This document shows, one piece after another, positions 56,855 to 64,000 of a DNA stretch of 64,000 nucleotides (within the stretch, counting starts at the first letter, position 1; each line of letters starts with the position of its first letter). The notes below the pieces were generated by a model that was not told where the DNA came from, searched no databases, and worked only from the letters and a program-made list of their open reading frames with translations. Both the position numbers and the translations under genes were made by a program. The stretch is from a virus. The stretch is taken from the IMG/VR virus record IMGVR_UViG_3300012936_000001, positions 103,119 to 167,118 of that record. One strand, 5' to 3'.

Positions 56855-58994
56855 TTTGAAGAGAATATTGGGAGAAGCCCCTGAGACATTTTTTGGTTTG
56901 GATTTTCTTAAGCCGGAGATTGACACAGAACCGGTTGTGATAGATCCGGCTCAAAAAAGAGGCGGCCTATCATTGGGACAAATGTTTATTGTTTCCGGAA
57001 ATTTTGTTGGCATATCTAGAAAAAATGTTCTGAAGGGTTTCAAGAGACAGAAAGGCGATAGCCACTACACAGAGCTGACGAAAACTGAAAAAAAATCAAA
57101 AGGAATGACAGATGCGCAAATCACAGACGCATACGTGTCTCTCGATATAAATCCCCCTTCTGGAAAAGAGTTAAATGTTTTTGTGATCAGCGGACAAAGT
57201 AATTTCCTTAGAACTTTGCGACTAAGGGGATCGAAAGGCGGAACTCGGGGCGTGGGTTCTCTATCAAAGGCAGCGACATATCCAAAATTTGTTTATGGTT
57301 CTATCGTGAAGATCAATCCCCCAGACGGTAAAATCCCTACTGACTCAGCTCAGATAGAGAATATAAAGAATGCTTCAAAGAACAGAAACAGAGACGTGTT
57401 ATTCACCGGATGTGTTCCATTGGAAAGCCTTTATCTTGCATTAGACAAATCTGAAGGCGATACAGGTGTACTTTCGGTGGCTGAAAGGCAAAGTGCACTA
57501 GATGCATACAACGCACTGCAAAATACCCAAAAGACTACTATAGACACCTATCTCGAGCCCGGAGGCTTTAGGACATGGAAAGATGCAATAGAAGAAATTT
57601 ATCCTGCAGATAAAAAAGTATCAATAACAAAAGGCAAATTCAGTGGCGACCTATCAAGCACTGACAGTGCAAAGATTAAGAAACTTTTTAACGATAAAAT
57701 TGCCTCAGCTGCGGGAAGAGGCGAATTACTTCTAGCAAATATATTTCCAAATCTTGTTGAAATAGGCGGATCTGCTCAGGAGGCAGGAGTTGATCTTGTT
57801 GAAGTGGTTACCAACAAAAACTTCGAAGTAAAAGAACCAAAATTCAGAGTTGGTGTAAAATCTGTTGAACCTGCATTAGCATTCAGTGAGTTTATACAGC
57901 CTGTTCTTGAAGATATAAAATTAGTTCTGGCAAGGGAGGGTCAAATGATCGCAGAAGAGATCGCCCTGAAGACAACAGATGACATCAGGGCAATGTCAAT
58001 CGAAGATTTTGCAAATCTAATGGGCTTTGACTATAACTCACTCGACAGTAGTTCTAAGAGTAAATTTAATGCTGATTTCAAGTTAATAGAACAGATTTCG
58101 GTTGATGATTTATTAGGAGAAATACCCAAACAGACAGCTGCGAATATAGAATTGATTGGTGAACTGCAAGGTAAATTTAGGAGTTTGGAAGTAGCGCACT
58201 CAAACCTAGAGAAAGTAGCCAGAAATGTAGCGCAACCATATTTTCTGCAAGCCGCGCAATTAGTGAAAGCAAATTTATCCGACGGATCTTTGATAGCAGA
58301 GATGATTGGAGAGTCAGGGGACGTGCAAGAAGTCTTTCGGAAAAAAATATACGCTGAATATTTGGCAGCGATAGCACCAACCACAGTGTTTTCTGGTGGA
58401 AATATTATAGTGGTAACTGAGGAAGGCTACAGGATTTTTACACCAGAAAGCATGACAAGATTTGTTTTATCTGTTTTTATAAACGATGCCAAGCTCCTTG
58501 CACGAATTACTTCTGGTGGAGTTGGCATGGACATCAAATCAAAATTAGAGGAGGAGCCTGTCGCAGACTTGCAAACCTTTTTCGACGCCTATTCTGAAAC
58601 TTTGGGTGAGGATATGGCCGAAAAGTTAAAATTAACAACGGAGTCCAAATATTCGCTCATGAACATCCTTCGAGAAGACTGTGAATCAATGATCCTCGGA
58701 GATCCGATCGGTACACCGTATAGGGAAGAGATAAAATCAAAATCGAGAGAAGGAATCAAGTCAAAAGCGAAACTGTTCCGGATAGCCCAGAAGTCACAGT
58801 CCATGCACGACAGATTACTTGATGATGATAATCTTCCGGAATGGGTTCAGGACATGATAACGACATCCGAAGACAGACTTCGTGCGGCCTATGATTATAT
58901 CGAATATAAATTGCATAGGATGAAGACTGACGGTGTAAAGCTCACCGAGGCAAGAAAGAGAAAATTAATCAGTGACATGCTAAAAGTTATATAA
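56838..58994 (+). CDS. 718-aa leader-bearing processed protein
   Basis: Leader KKKYSLKRILGE before A. A second near-copy of that segment, KYSLMNILRE before D, lies at about residues 610-620, as if another cleavage separates a C-terminal piece. The C terminus (LPEWVQDMITTSEDRLRAAYDYIEYKLHRM) is a helical module that I associate with phage particle proteins. The middle is mixed alpha/beta with no known motif, including a beta-rich start (VFVISGQSNFLRTLRLRGSKGG). Inferred processed virion protein. Confidence 0.65.
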   Translation: MKKKYSLKRILGEAPETFFGLDFLKPEIDTEPVVIDPAQKRGGLSLGQMFIVSGNFVGISRKNVLKGFKRQKGDSHYTELTKTEKKSKGMTDAQITDAYVSLDINPPSGKELNVFVISGQSNFLRTLRLRGSKGGTRGVGSLSKAATYPKFVYGSIVKINPPDGKIPTDSAQIENIKNASKNRNRDVLFTGCVPLESLYLALDKSEGDTGVLSVAERQSALDAYNALQNTQKTTIDTYLEPGGFRTWKDAIEEIYPADKKVSITKGKFSGDLSSTDSAKIKKLFNDKIASAAGRGELLLANIFPNLVEIGGSAQEAGVDLVEVVTNKNFEVKEPKFRVGVKSVEPALAFSEFIQPVLEDIKLVLAREGQMIAEEIALKTTDDIRAMSIEDFANLMGFDYNSLDSSSKSKFNADFKLIEQISVDDLLGEIPKQTAANIELIGELQGKFRSLEVAHSNLEKVARNVAQPYFLQAAQLVKANLSDGSLIAEMIGESGDVQEVFRKKIYAEYLAAIAPTTVFSGGNIIVVTEEGYRIFTPESMTRFVLSVFINDAKLLARITSGGVGMDIKSKLEEEPVADLQTFFDAYSETLGEDMAEKLKLTTESKYSLMNILREDCESMILGDPIGTPYREEIKSKSREGIKSKAKLFRIAQKSQSMHDRLLDDDNLPEWVQDMITTSEDRLRAAYDYIEYKLHRMKTDGVKLTEARKRKLISDMLKVI

Positions 58995-59058
58995 AAAGAT
59001 AATATATATTAATAGGATAAGATAGATAGTCTGTGCCTATATCTAATCGGAGAACAAA

Positions 59059-59793
59059 ATGAGACTAACAAAAAGACAACTGAAAAGAATAATCAGAGAA
59101 GAGTATTCAAGGCTCAGAAGTCGTGGCTTGATCAAAGAAATGTATGAAGAATATTATCCCGAAGACGAATTCGATGCTTATGAACACGTAGAAAATACTA
59201 TGGGTGACGGGTCTCCCGATGCTCCAGGCATGTATGATGGTCTTACCGAAGATCAAATTGATCAGGTCCTTGATGTTCTTGACGAGATGAGAGAAGAAGA
59301 GGAAAGACGTCACGGGTACAGGGATGAGATGATGGACTATGACCCATCCCCTATGACGAACTATGATTCTTTCGGCTTTGCAACCTCAAGACCAGGTGGT
59401 CACATGGGCGAAAGCCGAAGAAGGAGAAGAACTCTGCGAGAAAGCATCGGGTCTACAGTTCTTGTAGAGATAGAAGAACTTCTTCTCGATGAACTCGGAG
59501 ATGACATTGATGCAAAGATATCAATGGCCAAGGCAGTTGCGCTTATAAAATCAAATATGCCGTATGTAATGAAAGGACAATCGGCAAAGGACATTGAGGA
59601 TTTTATATATAGTCACAACGATTTTTACCATGACATCGTAATAGACCCAATTTCTCGATCGGTTATGTTAAAACAAATATTTGATGACGACGATGAAACA
59701 ATTAGTTCACCCTATCATTACTCAGATTCACCTATACACCGCGGAAGCGTCGGAGTCAAAGCTGGCCGCAATCCTTTCCCGGGAGAATACTAA
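59059..59793 (+). CDS. Long-leader protein, array member 1
   Basis: 244 aa. Leader RLTKRQLKRIIREEYSRL then RSRGLIKE before M. Residues 30-130 are acidic (EDEFDAYEHVENTMG), then a second possible site near RTLRE before S (about 131) and a folded helical domain (LVEIEELLLDELGDDIDAKISMAKAVALIKSN). GGAG upstream. First of five tandem genes with the same leader. Function unknown. Confidence 0.7.
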   Translation: MRLTKRQLKRIIREEYSRLRSRGLIKEMYEEYYPEDEFDAYEHVENTMGDGSPDAPGMYDGLTEDQIDQVLDVLDEMREEEERRHGYRDEMMDYDPSPMTNYDSFGFATSRPGGHMGESRRRRRTLRESIGSTVLVEIEELLLDELGDDIDAKISMAKAVALIKSNMPYVMKGQSAKDIEDFIYSHNDFYHDIVIDPISRSVMLKQIFDDDDETISSPYHYSDSPIHRGSVGVKAGRNPFPGEY

Positions 59794-59794
59794 G

Positions 59795-60208
59795 ATGAGA
59801 ATCACAAAAAGACAACTCAAAAGAATCATCCGGGAAGAATACCAAAACTTAAGAGAGAAAGGCCTTATCAGTGAGATGAGCCGAAGGCCTCGTCCTTCCA
59901 ATGTTGACCGTCAGGCAATGTATAGTGGATACGGTGGGCCACCCGCTGTCTTCAATGCTCTTTCTATGGCCATAGCAAAAGTCATGAACATGAAAGGAGG
60001 AATGTGGATTCAAAAGAAAAGAAATCCTCTCCGAAGTCTCAAGAATGCTGTAAATACTATTATGATTAAGGATCCTGTTGTCTCCGACGAGTATTTTGAA
60101 ATTAGAGATAACCCCGCCTATGACTTTGGTCTACAAGAAATCATCGATCAATTGGTCATGGATGAAAGGGAAATAAAAAGAATCATATTGGACGTCGTAT
60201 TATCCTAG
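59795..60208 (+). CDS. Long-leader protein, array member 2
   Basis: 137 aa from ATG 59795 (GGGAG 9 bases upstream). Leader RITKRQLKRIIREEYQNL then GLISE before M. C-terminal domain has NPLRSLKNAVNTIMIKDP ... LQEIIDQLVMDEREI, helical. Follows member 1 by one base. Confidence 0.7.
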   Translation: MRITKRQLKRIIREEYQNLREKGLISEMSRRPRPSNVDRQAMYSGYGGPPAVFNALSMAIAKVMNMKGGMWIQKKRNPLRSLKNAVNTIMIKDPVVSDEYFEIRDNPAYDFGLQEIIDQLVMDEREIKRIILDVVLS

Positions 60209-60218
60209 GAGCAAATAC

Positions 60219-60623
60219 ATGAAAATCACAAAAAGACAATTAAAAAGAATTATCAGAGAAGAATACTCTAGACTTAAACGAAGAGGCTTGATCAAAGAAA
60301 GTTTCGGGATGATGGATTCATATGGAAACCCAGACGAATACATCACAAACATGGAGATGGGCATAGGTTATTCCGATGCCGAAGAGATGCAAATAGACGA
60401 CTTGGACAAGATATTTGATGCCGTTGCAGACATTCAACGAAAAAATTTCAACTATGAAGATCTTGCGATGGCACCAGATGAAGTCATTCAACGTCTAATC
60501 ATGGAGTCAGAGCCTATTTTCGAATTGGCAATGGAAGCAACATACGGAGAGGGTTATGATCAATCTCCACTTTCCGATAGATGGCGGGGTTTTCTTATAG
60601 CTCTACTTTCTATGGGCCGATAA
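60219..60623 (+). CDS. Long-leader protein, array member 3
   Basis: 134 aa. Leader KITKRQLKRIIREEYSRL then GLIKE before S. Acidic middle (EEMQIDDLDKIFDAVADIQ), helical end (PIFELAMEATYGEGY). AGGAG upstream. 21-base gap to the next. Confidence 0.7.
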   Translation: MKITKRQLKRIIREEYSRLKRRGLIKESFGMMDSYGNPDEYITNMEMGIGYSDAEEMQIDDLDKIFDAVADIQRKNFNYEDLAMAPDEVIQRLIMESEPIFELAMEATYGEGYDQSPLSDRWRGFLIALLSMGR

Positions 60624-60643
60624 CAATTTATTTTGAGAAAAAA

Positions 60644-61132
60644 ATGAGAATAACAAAAAGACAATTAAAAAGAATTATTAGAGAAGAGTATTCTAGACTC
60701 AAACGAAGAGGGCTTATTCGCGAGATGAGAGGCGGAGGGCACTATGATTCAATAATGAGTGCTAACCCAGAATTTGAACTGGACCCTGGAGAGTTGCAAT
60801 CAAAAATGGCTCAGGCCCCCATGAAAGCTCGTAAATTAGCATCTGATCCAAGGATCCAAGCTGCGGAAGGAATGTTGGCACAACACGAACTCGGAGGACG
60901 GTTGATGCCTTTGCTCGACCAACTTTTGGAATCAGGCATTGTAACAGGTGATGACCAAATGACAGAAGCATTGTGTGAGATTCTTGGAGAGGCCGGCCTC
61001 AGTACGACTGTATATAATTATAGTTATGATGACCCATACGGCCCTTTTATTTCTGGACATAATATAGTTTGGATAAAACTTTCTGGAAACCAGGCTCTTG
61101 TCATGATCGACGATTATCGCGGACCTAGATAA
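60644..61132 (+). CDS. Long-leader protein, array member 4
   Basis: 162 aa from ATG 60644. Leader RITKRQLKRIIREEYSRL then GLIRE before M. Helical core (RIQAAEGMLAQHELGGRLMPLLDQLLESG). A beta-rich C terminus (PFISGHNIVWIKLSGNQALVMIDDY). Unknown function. Confidence 0.7.
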   Translation: MRITKRQLKRIIREEYSRLKRRGLIREMRGGGHYDSIMSANPEFELDPGELQSKMAQAPMKARKLASDPRIQAAEGMLAQHELGGRLMPLLDQLLESGIVTGDDQMTEALCEILGEAGLSTTVYNYSYDDPYGPFISGHNIVWIKLSGNQALVMIDDYRGPR

Positions 61133-61155
61133 CAACAACTTAATTGGAGAAAAAA

Positions 61156-61800
61156 ATGAGAATATCAAAAAGACAACTTAAAAGAATAATCAGAGAAGAG
61201 TATTCGAAATTGAAGAGAAGAGGCCTTCTCCGTGAGATGGCCGGTGGACGACTGCGAGTAGGGACGAAGATTGGAAAAAACCATATTGGCCCGTCTGCAG
61301 CTGAATTTCCTGGGCTTCATACAATCGGCGAGCTCATGCACGGAAACTCTGTTGATGGAACCGGTTTTTATATCGCGCAGGATGATGAGGGAAATTATTA
61401 TCTGCCAGATCAGTATGGAGATGAGCCCTTTGGAGATGAGATCGAAGACATCCTATATTCAATGGTTCCTTCGAGAAAGAAAAAGAAAAAGCTGAAGAAA
61501 AAAGGCAAGAAAGCTATGAGAGGCCGTTCCTCGATGAGAGCGCCAATGGACCTCGGAAGGCACTATGTTGCTCCTGCAGATCCTGATGATGCGCAAGAGG
61601 CTATGGAACTTGCCATGGAATTTGGAATACCAAGTCCTCAAGTCGTTGGTCAAGTTGGTGGATACGGCAGCACGTATGTTATCCTAACTGATGGAATGGG
61701 TAAATATTATCTTCCTTTGACGGCAACAGAAGACGACGATCTTAGCGTTCAAGAACTTATTGAAATGCTCGACGATGCCAAATCCGAGGGCGATCTTTAA
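61156..61800 (+). CDS. Long-leader protein, array member 5
   Basis: 214 aa from ATG 61156 (TTGGAGA upstream). Leader RISKRQLKRIIREEYSKL then GLLRE before M. Two similar halves: EFPGLHTIGELMHGN ... FYIAQDDEGNYYLPD and MEFGIPSPQVVGQVGG ... TYVILTDGMGKYYLP, with a Lys-rich linker (KKKKKLKKKGKKAM). The repeated D-x-G-x-YYLP suggests an internal duplication. Ends the array. Confidence 0.7.
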   Translation: MRISKRQLKRIIREEYSKLKRRGLLREMAGGRLRVGTKIGKNHIGPSAAEFPGLHTIGELMHGNSVDGTGFYIAQDDEGNYYLPDQYGDEPFGDEIEDILYSMVPSRKKKKKLKKKGKKAMRGRSSMRAPMDLGRHYVAPADPDDAQEAMELAMEFGIPSPQVVGQVGGYGSTYVILTDGMGKYYLPLTATEDDDLSVQELIEMLDDAKSEGDL

Positions 61801-61846
61801 CAACGTTCACAGACAACAAATCCTAAAATAAAATCGTACATTTGAT

Positions 61847-61885
61847 TCCCTCCTGGTACAATATACTTGTAACCAACAGGAGGGA
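61847..61885 (+). promoter_or_regulatory. RBS-masking inverted repeat with -10-like box
   Basis: 9-bp arms TCCCTCCTG (61847-61855) and CAGGAGGGA (61877-61885); the right arm holds the strong RBS AGGAGG of the gene at 61894. TACAAT (61857-61862) lies in the loop. -35 is not clear. Same design as the other loci. A T-rich end after the right arm (ATTTTC) makes this also a possible terminator. Confidence 0.55.
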
Positions 61886-61893
61886 TTTTCATT

Positions 61894-62958
61894 ATGATAG
61901 TAAGTCCAATTAACAATCACGCGAATCGCGTCTATTCTCACCGGACAGGCTGGGCGAGAATGTGGGCAAACTGCCTGGGAACAACACTAGGCTTCAACGC
62001 AGACTGGTCCAATGAACCCAAGGTATATCTTGAACATGGCATGGAGTGGAAAGTAGGTGCTAAGTCTATTAAATATTTCTTGGCTTCTGAGAAACAACTC
62101 AAAGAACTTGCCGAGGAAAACAAAAAGAGAGTTGCAGACGGCAAACCAAAAAAAGAATCTTCGTGGGAAAAGCTTGCGAAAAAAGCAAAGATGTTCGAGA
62201 ACTTTGAAGGACAACTATTCTCTCTCGACATCGACTGTCCTATGTACGGAACATTACTCAAGACAAGAATCAAACCATGGGTTCCTCAGGTCTTTAAGAA
62301 TCTCGACTTTGATAAGATTGATCAGGTCTGCAAAAGAGCGACAACGATAAAACAAGAAGACCTGAAAAGGGGATTTGTCGTTCTTGGAGATTCTCATTCC
62401 TTATCTGCTTGGCATGAAGACGCAGCTCTTTGTCGCAACGATGGCCAGACACTGAATGGAGCTATCAGCCGTGGGTTCAGTACATGGCTTCAGCCTTTCG
62501 TGGACGCTGGTTCAAAGATGAGCAAGCTTCGCCTCTACTTCGGCAACATTGATATACGTCATCACATCTGTCGATTGGCTACGACGAAAGAAGAACAGCT
62601 GACGATGACAAAAGATCTCGTACGACGATACTTTGCAGAGATTCAGAAGACGATAAAACAATATGATATTACTCACGTCGAAATAGTTGGAGCCTTGCCT
62701 ATCGAGAATGAATCTCGTCGACTTCCAAAGACTGGATACCATAAGGGAAAACCTTTTTGGGGAACATGGCAAGAAAGAAATGACGTTGCAGAAGCTTTCA
62801 ATGCTTTATGCAAAGGAATGTGCGAACGACTTTCAGGATACACTTATATTGGCTGGAAAGATTCATACAAGAACGAAAAAGGTGAACTTGACTTTGAGTA
62901 CATGGAAAGACCACAGTCGGTTCACATCTCACCCGAGCATTACATGTGGAGTATATAA
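61894..62958 (+). CDS. GDSH-motif protein, possible SGNH-like
   Basis: 354 aa. FVVLGDSHSLSAWHED has a GDSH motif, as in SGNH-type hydrolases (catalytic Ser in GDS), and GNIDIRHHICR could supply the Asn block; a conserved later His (HISPEHYMW) could be the catalytic His. N terminus (NHANRVYSHRTGWARMWANCLG) is distinctive. Next to a gene tentatively tied to DNA base modification, so it may be part of that pathway, but the function is not established. Confidence 0.45.
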   Translation: MIVSPINNHANRVYSHRTGWARMWANCLGTTLGFNADWSNEPKVYLEHGMEWKVGAKSIKYFLASEKQLKELAEENKKRVADGKPKKESSWEKLAKKAKMFENFEGQLFSLDIDCPMYGTLLKTRIKPWVPQVFKNLDFDKIDQVCKRATTIKQEDLKRGFVVLGDSHSLSAWHEDAALCRNDGQTLNGAISRGFSTWLQPFVDAGSKMSKLRLYFGNIDIRHHICRLATTKEEQLTMTKDLVRRYFAEIQKTIKQYDITHVEIVGALPIENESRRLPKTGYHKGKPFWGTWQERNDVAEAFNALCKGMCERLSGYTYIGWKDSYKNEKGELDFEYMERPQSVHISPEHYMWSI

Positions 62959-62959
62959 C

Positions 62960-64000
62960 ATGCTATCTTCTCTTATTGAACTAAATGATTATTACAAAGA
63001 CTTTTTGCGATACTACAAAAAAGCAAAGAAAGTACAGGTGGAATGTAACCTAGGTGGAAAGCCATACGTCGGGTCTTGTGGTGATGACCTGATTGAACAG
63101 GTTCATATCTATGATACTGTAGAACGGCAACATGCTGGATTTCAGAACATGTTGCAAGATCTTTGGTTCGGAACCCAAGCTCCGAAATACTATAAATGGA
63201 ACAAAGAACACAAAGAGAGAAACGATTCTTATAATGATCAACACAAGTTCTGGAGCCGACGTGAATGGTTGTGGATTTTCATGTTTCATCGGATCACAGG
63301 ATCTGGCGCTTCCTTTGAAGCCGATCACGGCTATCGCAACTCTGTTATTCCTCATCTTGCAAAGCTCGAGACCTGTGAAAAGATGGCAGATTGGGTAAGG
63401 CACAATGATGATATACCCATGTTTACATCTATTGGTAATCAAATTCCAATGTTTCCATCAAAACATCTATGGGAAAGCTTGAACAAGTCAGGACATGAAT
63501 ATAAAACTCCAGGAAAACTCTGGATAGCTGAATGCATGACTCAGCTCGTCGATGATGTTTGGAGCTGGGTTGATAAGATAAGATACCTTGAAGAAAGAAA
63601 AGTTACCATTCGAGAAGTCGTAGACTTCATGTGTGAATGGAACAGAGACAGAGGGATGAAAAGATTCCACTTTCAGTTCACGGCAACTGCTGCAGACCTT
63701 GCGGATTACTTCCCAGATATCGTTGACCCGATGTCTCATATGTACTACGGCAAGAACGCAAAAGAATCCATGGACATGTTTGCTACAAAGATCGGCAGAT
63801 ACAAAAAAGATCTTTATTATGATTATGTGATGGAGTCGGCAGTCAAAGATACTGGCGGTGCTCCTCGCGACCTAGAGGACGTAATGTGTGACTACATTCG
63901 ATATGTCGAGAACTATATTCCCGACAGTAAACAAAAAACATATGAGCATCTTGATCGAACAACGGTCTGGAACTCATCGTCAATCACAAATCATCCAAAA
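62960..64000 (+). CDS. Possible alpha-glutamyl/putrescinyl-thymine pyrophosphorylase-like protein, 3'-truncated
   Basis: 347 codons, no stop before the window end. Trp-rich helical protein with FWSRREWLWIFMFHRITGSG followed by an ADHGYRNS segment; the HRITGSG-x(5)-DHGYRN-type motif and the late RDLEDVMCDYIRYVENY helix recall clade-3 aGPT-Pplases, a glycosylase-like group proposed to link amino groups to 5-hydroxymethyl-U in phage DNA. The resemblance is from memory and unverified. Starts one base after the preceding stop. Confidence 0.4.
   Translation, partial: MLSSLIELNDYYKDFLRYYKKAKKVQVECNLGGKPYVGSCGDDLIEQVHIYDTVERQHAGFQNMLQDLWFGTQAPKYYKWNKEHKERNDSYNDQHKFWSRREWLWIFMFHRITGSGASFEADHGYRNSVIPHLAKLETCEKMADWVRHNDDIPMFTSIGNQIPMFPSKHLWESLNKSGHEYKTPGKLWIAECMTQLVDDVWSWVDKIRYLEERKVTIREVVDFMCEWNRDRGMKRFHFQFTATAADLADYFPDIVDPMSHMYYGKNAKESMDMFATKIGRYKKDLYYDYVMESAVKDTGGAPRDLEDVMCDYIRYVENYIPDSKQKTYEHLDRTTVWNSSSITNHPK

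Noticed and set aside
1-64000. Search for terminase, portal, capsid, tail and integrase genes, and for IS elements
   Set aside because: No recognisable motif for any; the structural genes are probably outside, and no insertion sequence or att site is visible.

Overview
The window is a gene-dense, AT-rich stretch of a large tailed-phage genome (Caudoviricetes, probably a myovirus-like phage of a Gram-negative bacterium). Reasons: about 100 small, mostly co-directional genes with ATGA/TAATG overlaps; phage-type nucleotide and DNA enzymes (class II ribonucleotide reductase, DnaE-type polymerase, ThyX, a ThyA-like enzyme, dUTPase, dCMP deaminase); an endolysin; four DNA methyltransferases; phage-borne GroEL and sigma factor; two tRNA genes; and many proteins whose N-terminal leader looks like a T4-type capsid-targeting, prohead-protease-processed leader. 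No terminase, portal, major capsid or tail gene is recognisable, so the structural core lies outside. Both ends cut through genes. Only two genes (33492-34034 and 55137-55964) run on the minus strand. The host is inferred only from three lipoprotein-like genes and the lysis genes.

Layout. 1-18285: DNA precursor, replication and modification block (RNR, methyltransferases, ClpP-like, Dps-like, ADP-ribosyltransferase-like, endolysin, ThyX, Fpg/Nei-like glycosylase, MT-A70, J-domain-like protein, DNA polymerase III alpha, ThyA/dCMP-hydroxymethylase-like enzyme, dUTPase, DHH phosphoesterase, dCMP deaminase). 18315-32162: a probable virion-internal or processed-protein block with a 1312-residue polyprotein carrying six copies of a cleavage-like motif, a superoxide-dismutase-like protein with a leader, twin ParB-like proteins, and an embedded set of membrane proteins that may be a lysis cassette (24669-25690). 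32235-46054: an RNA/DNA-ligase-like nucleotidyltransferase, a HIGH-type nucleotidyltransferase, a putative nuclease, GroEL, a sigma factor with an apparently split-off region 4.2, peptide deformylase, a fatty-acid-hydroxylase-like protein, UV endonuclease and an MBD4-like glycosylase. 46094-56854: many small accessory genes (DnaJ-like, VOC, lipoproteins, tRNAs, HAD phosphatases, 2H phosphoesterase, methyltransferase, cytosine-deaminase-like hydrolase) and a family of small SH3/KOW-like beta proteins. 56838-61800: a 718-residue processed protein and a tandem array of five proteins that share one leader. 61894-64000: a GDSH protein and a truncated protein tentatively like the alpha-glutamyl/putrescinyl-thymine pyrophosphorylases of DNA hypermodification.

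Two system-level signals stand out. First, about 20 genes encode proteins that start with a short basic amphipathic segment ending in [L/I]-x-E followed usually by A, S, G or M, which matches the known T4 gp21 prohead-protease rule; the same motif recurs inside the polyprotein. This suggests a large set of co-packaged, protease-matured internal virion proteins, including an SOD-like enzyme. Second, at five gene starts (6597, 8724, 35780, 39059, 61894) the ribosome-binding site can pair with an upstream complement that lies in or before a -10-like box, so transcripts reading through from upstream would hide the RBS while transcripts starting locally would not. Coordinates, motifs and repeats are read directly; functions come from family motif recognition without database searches.
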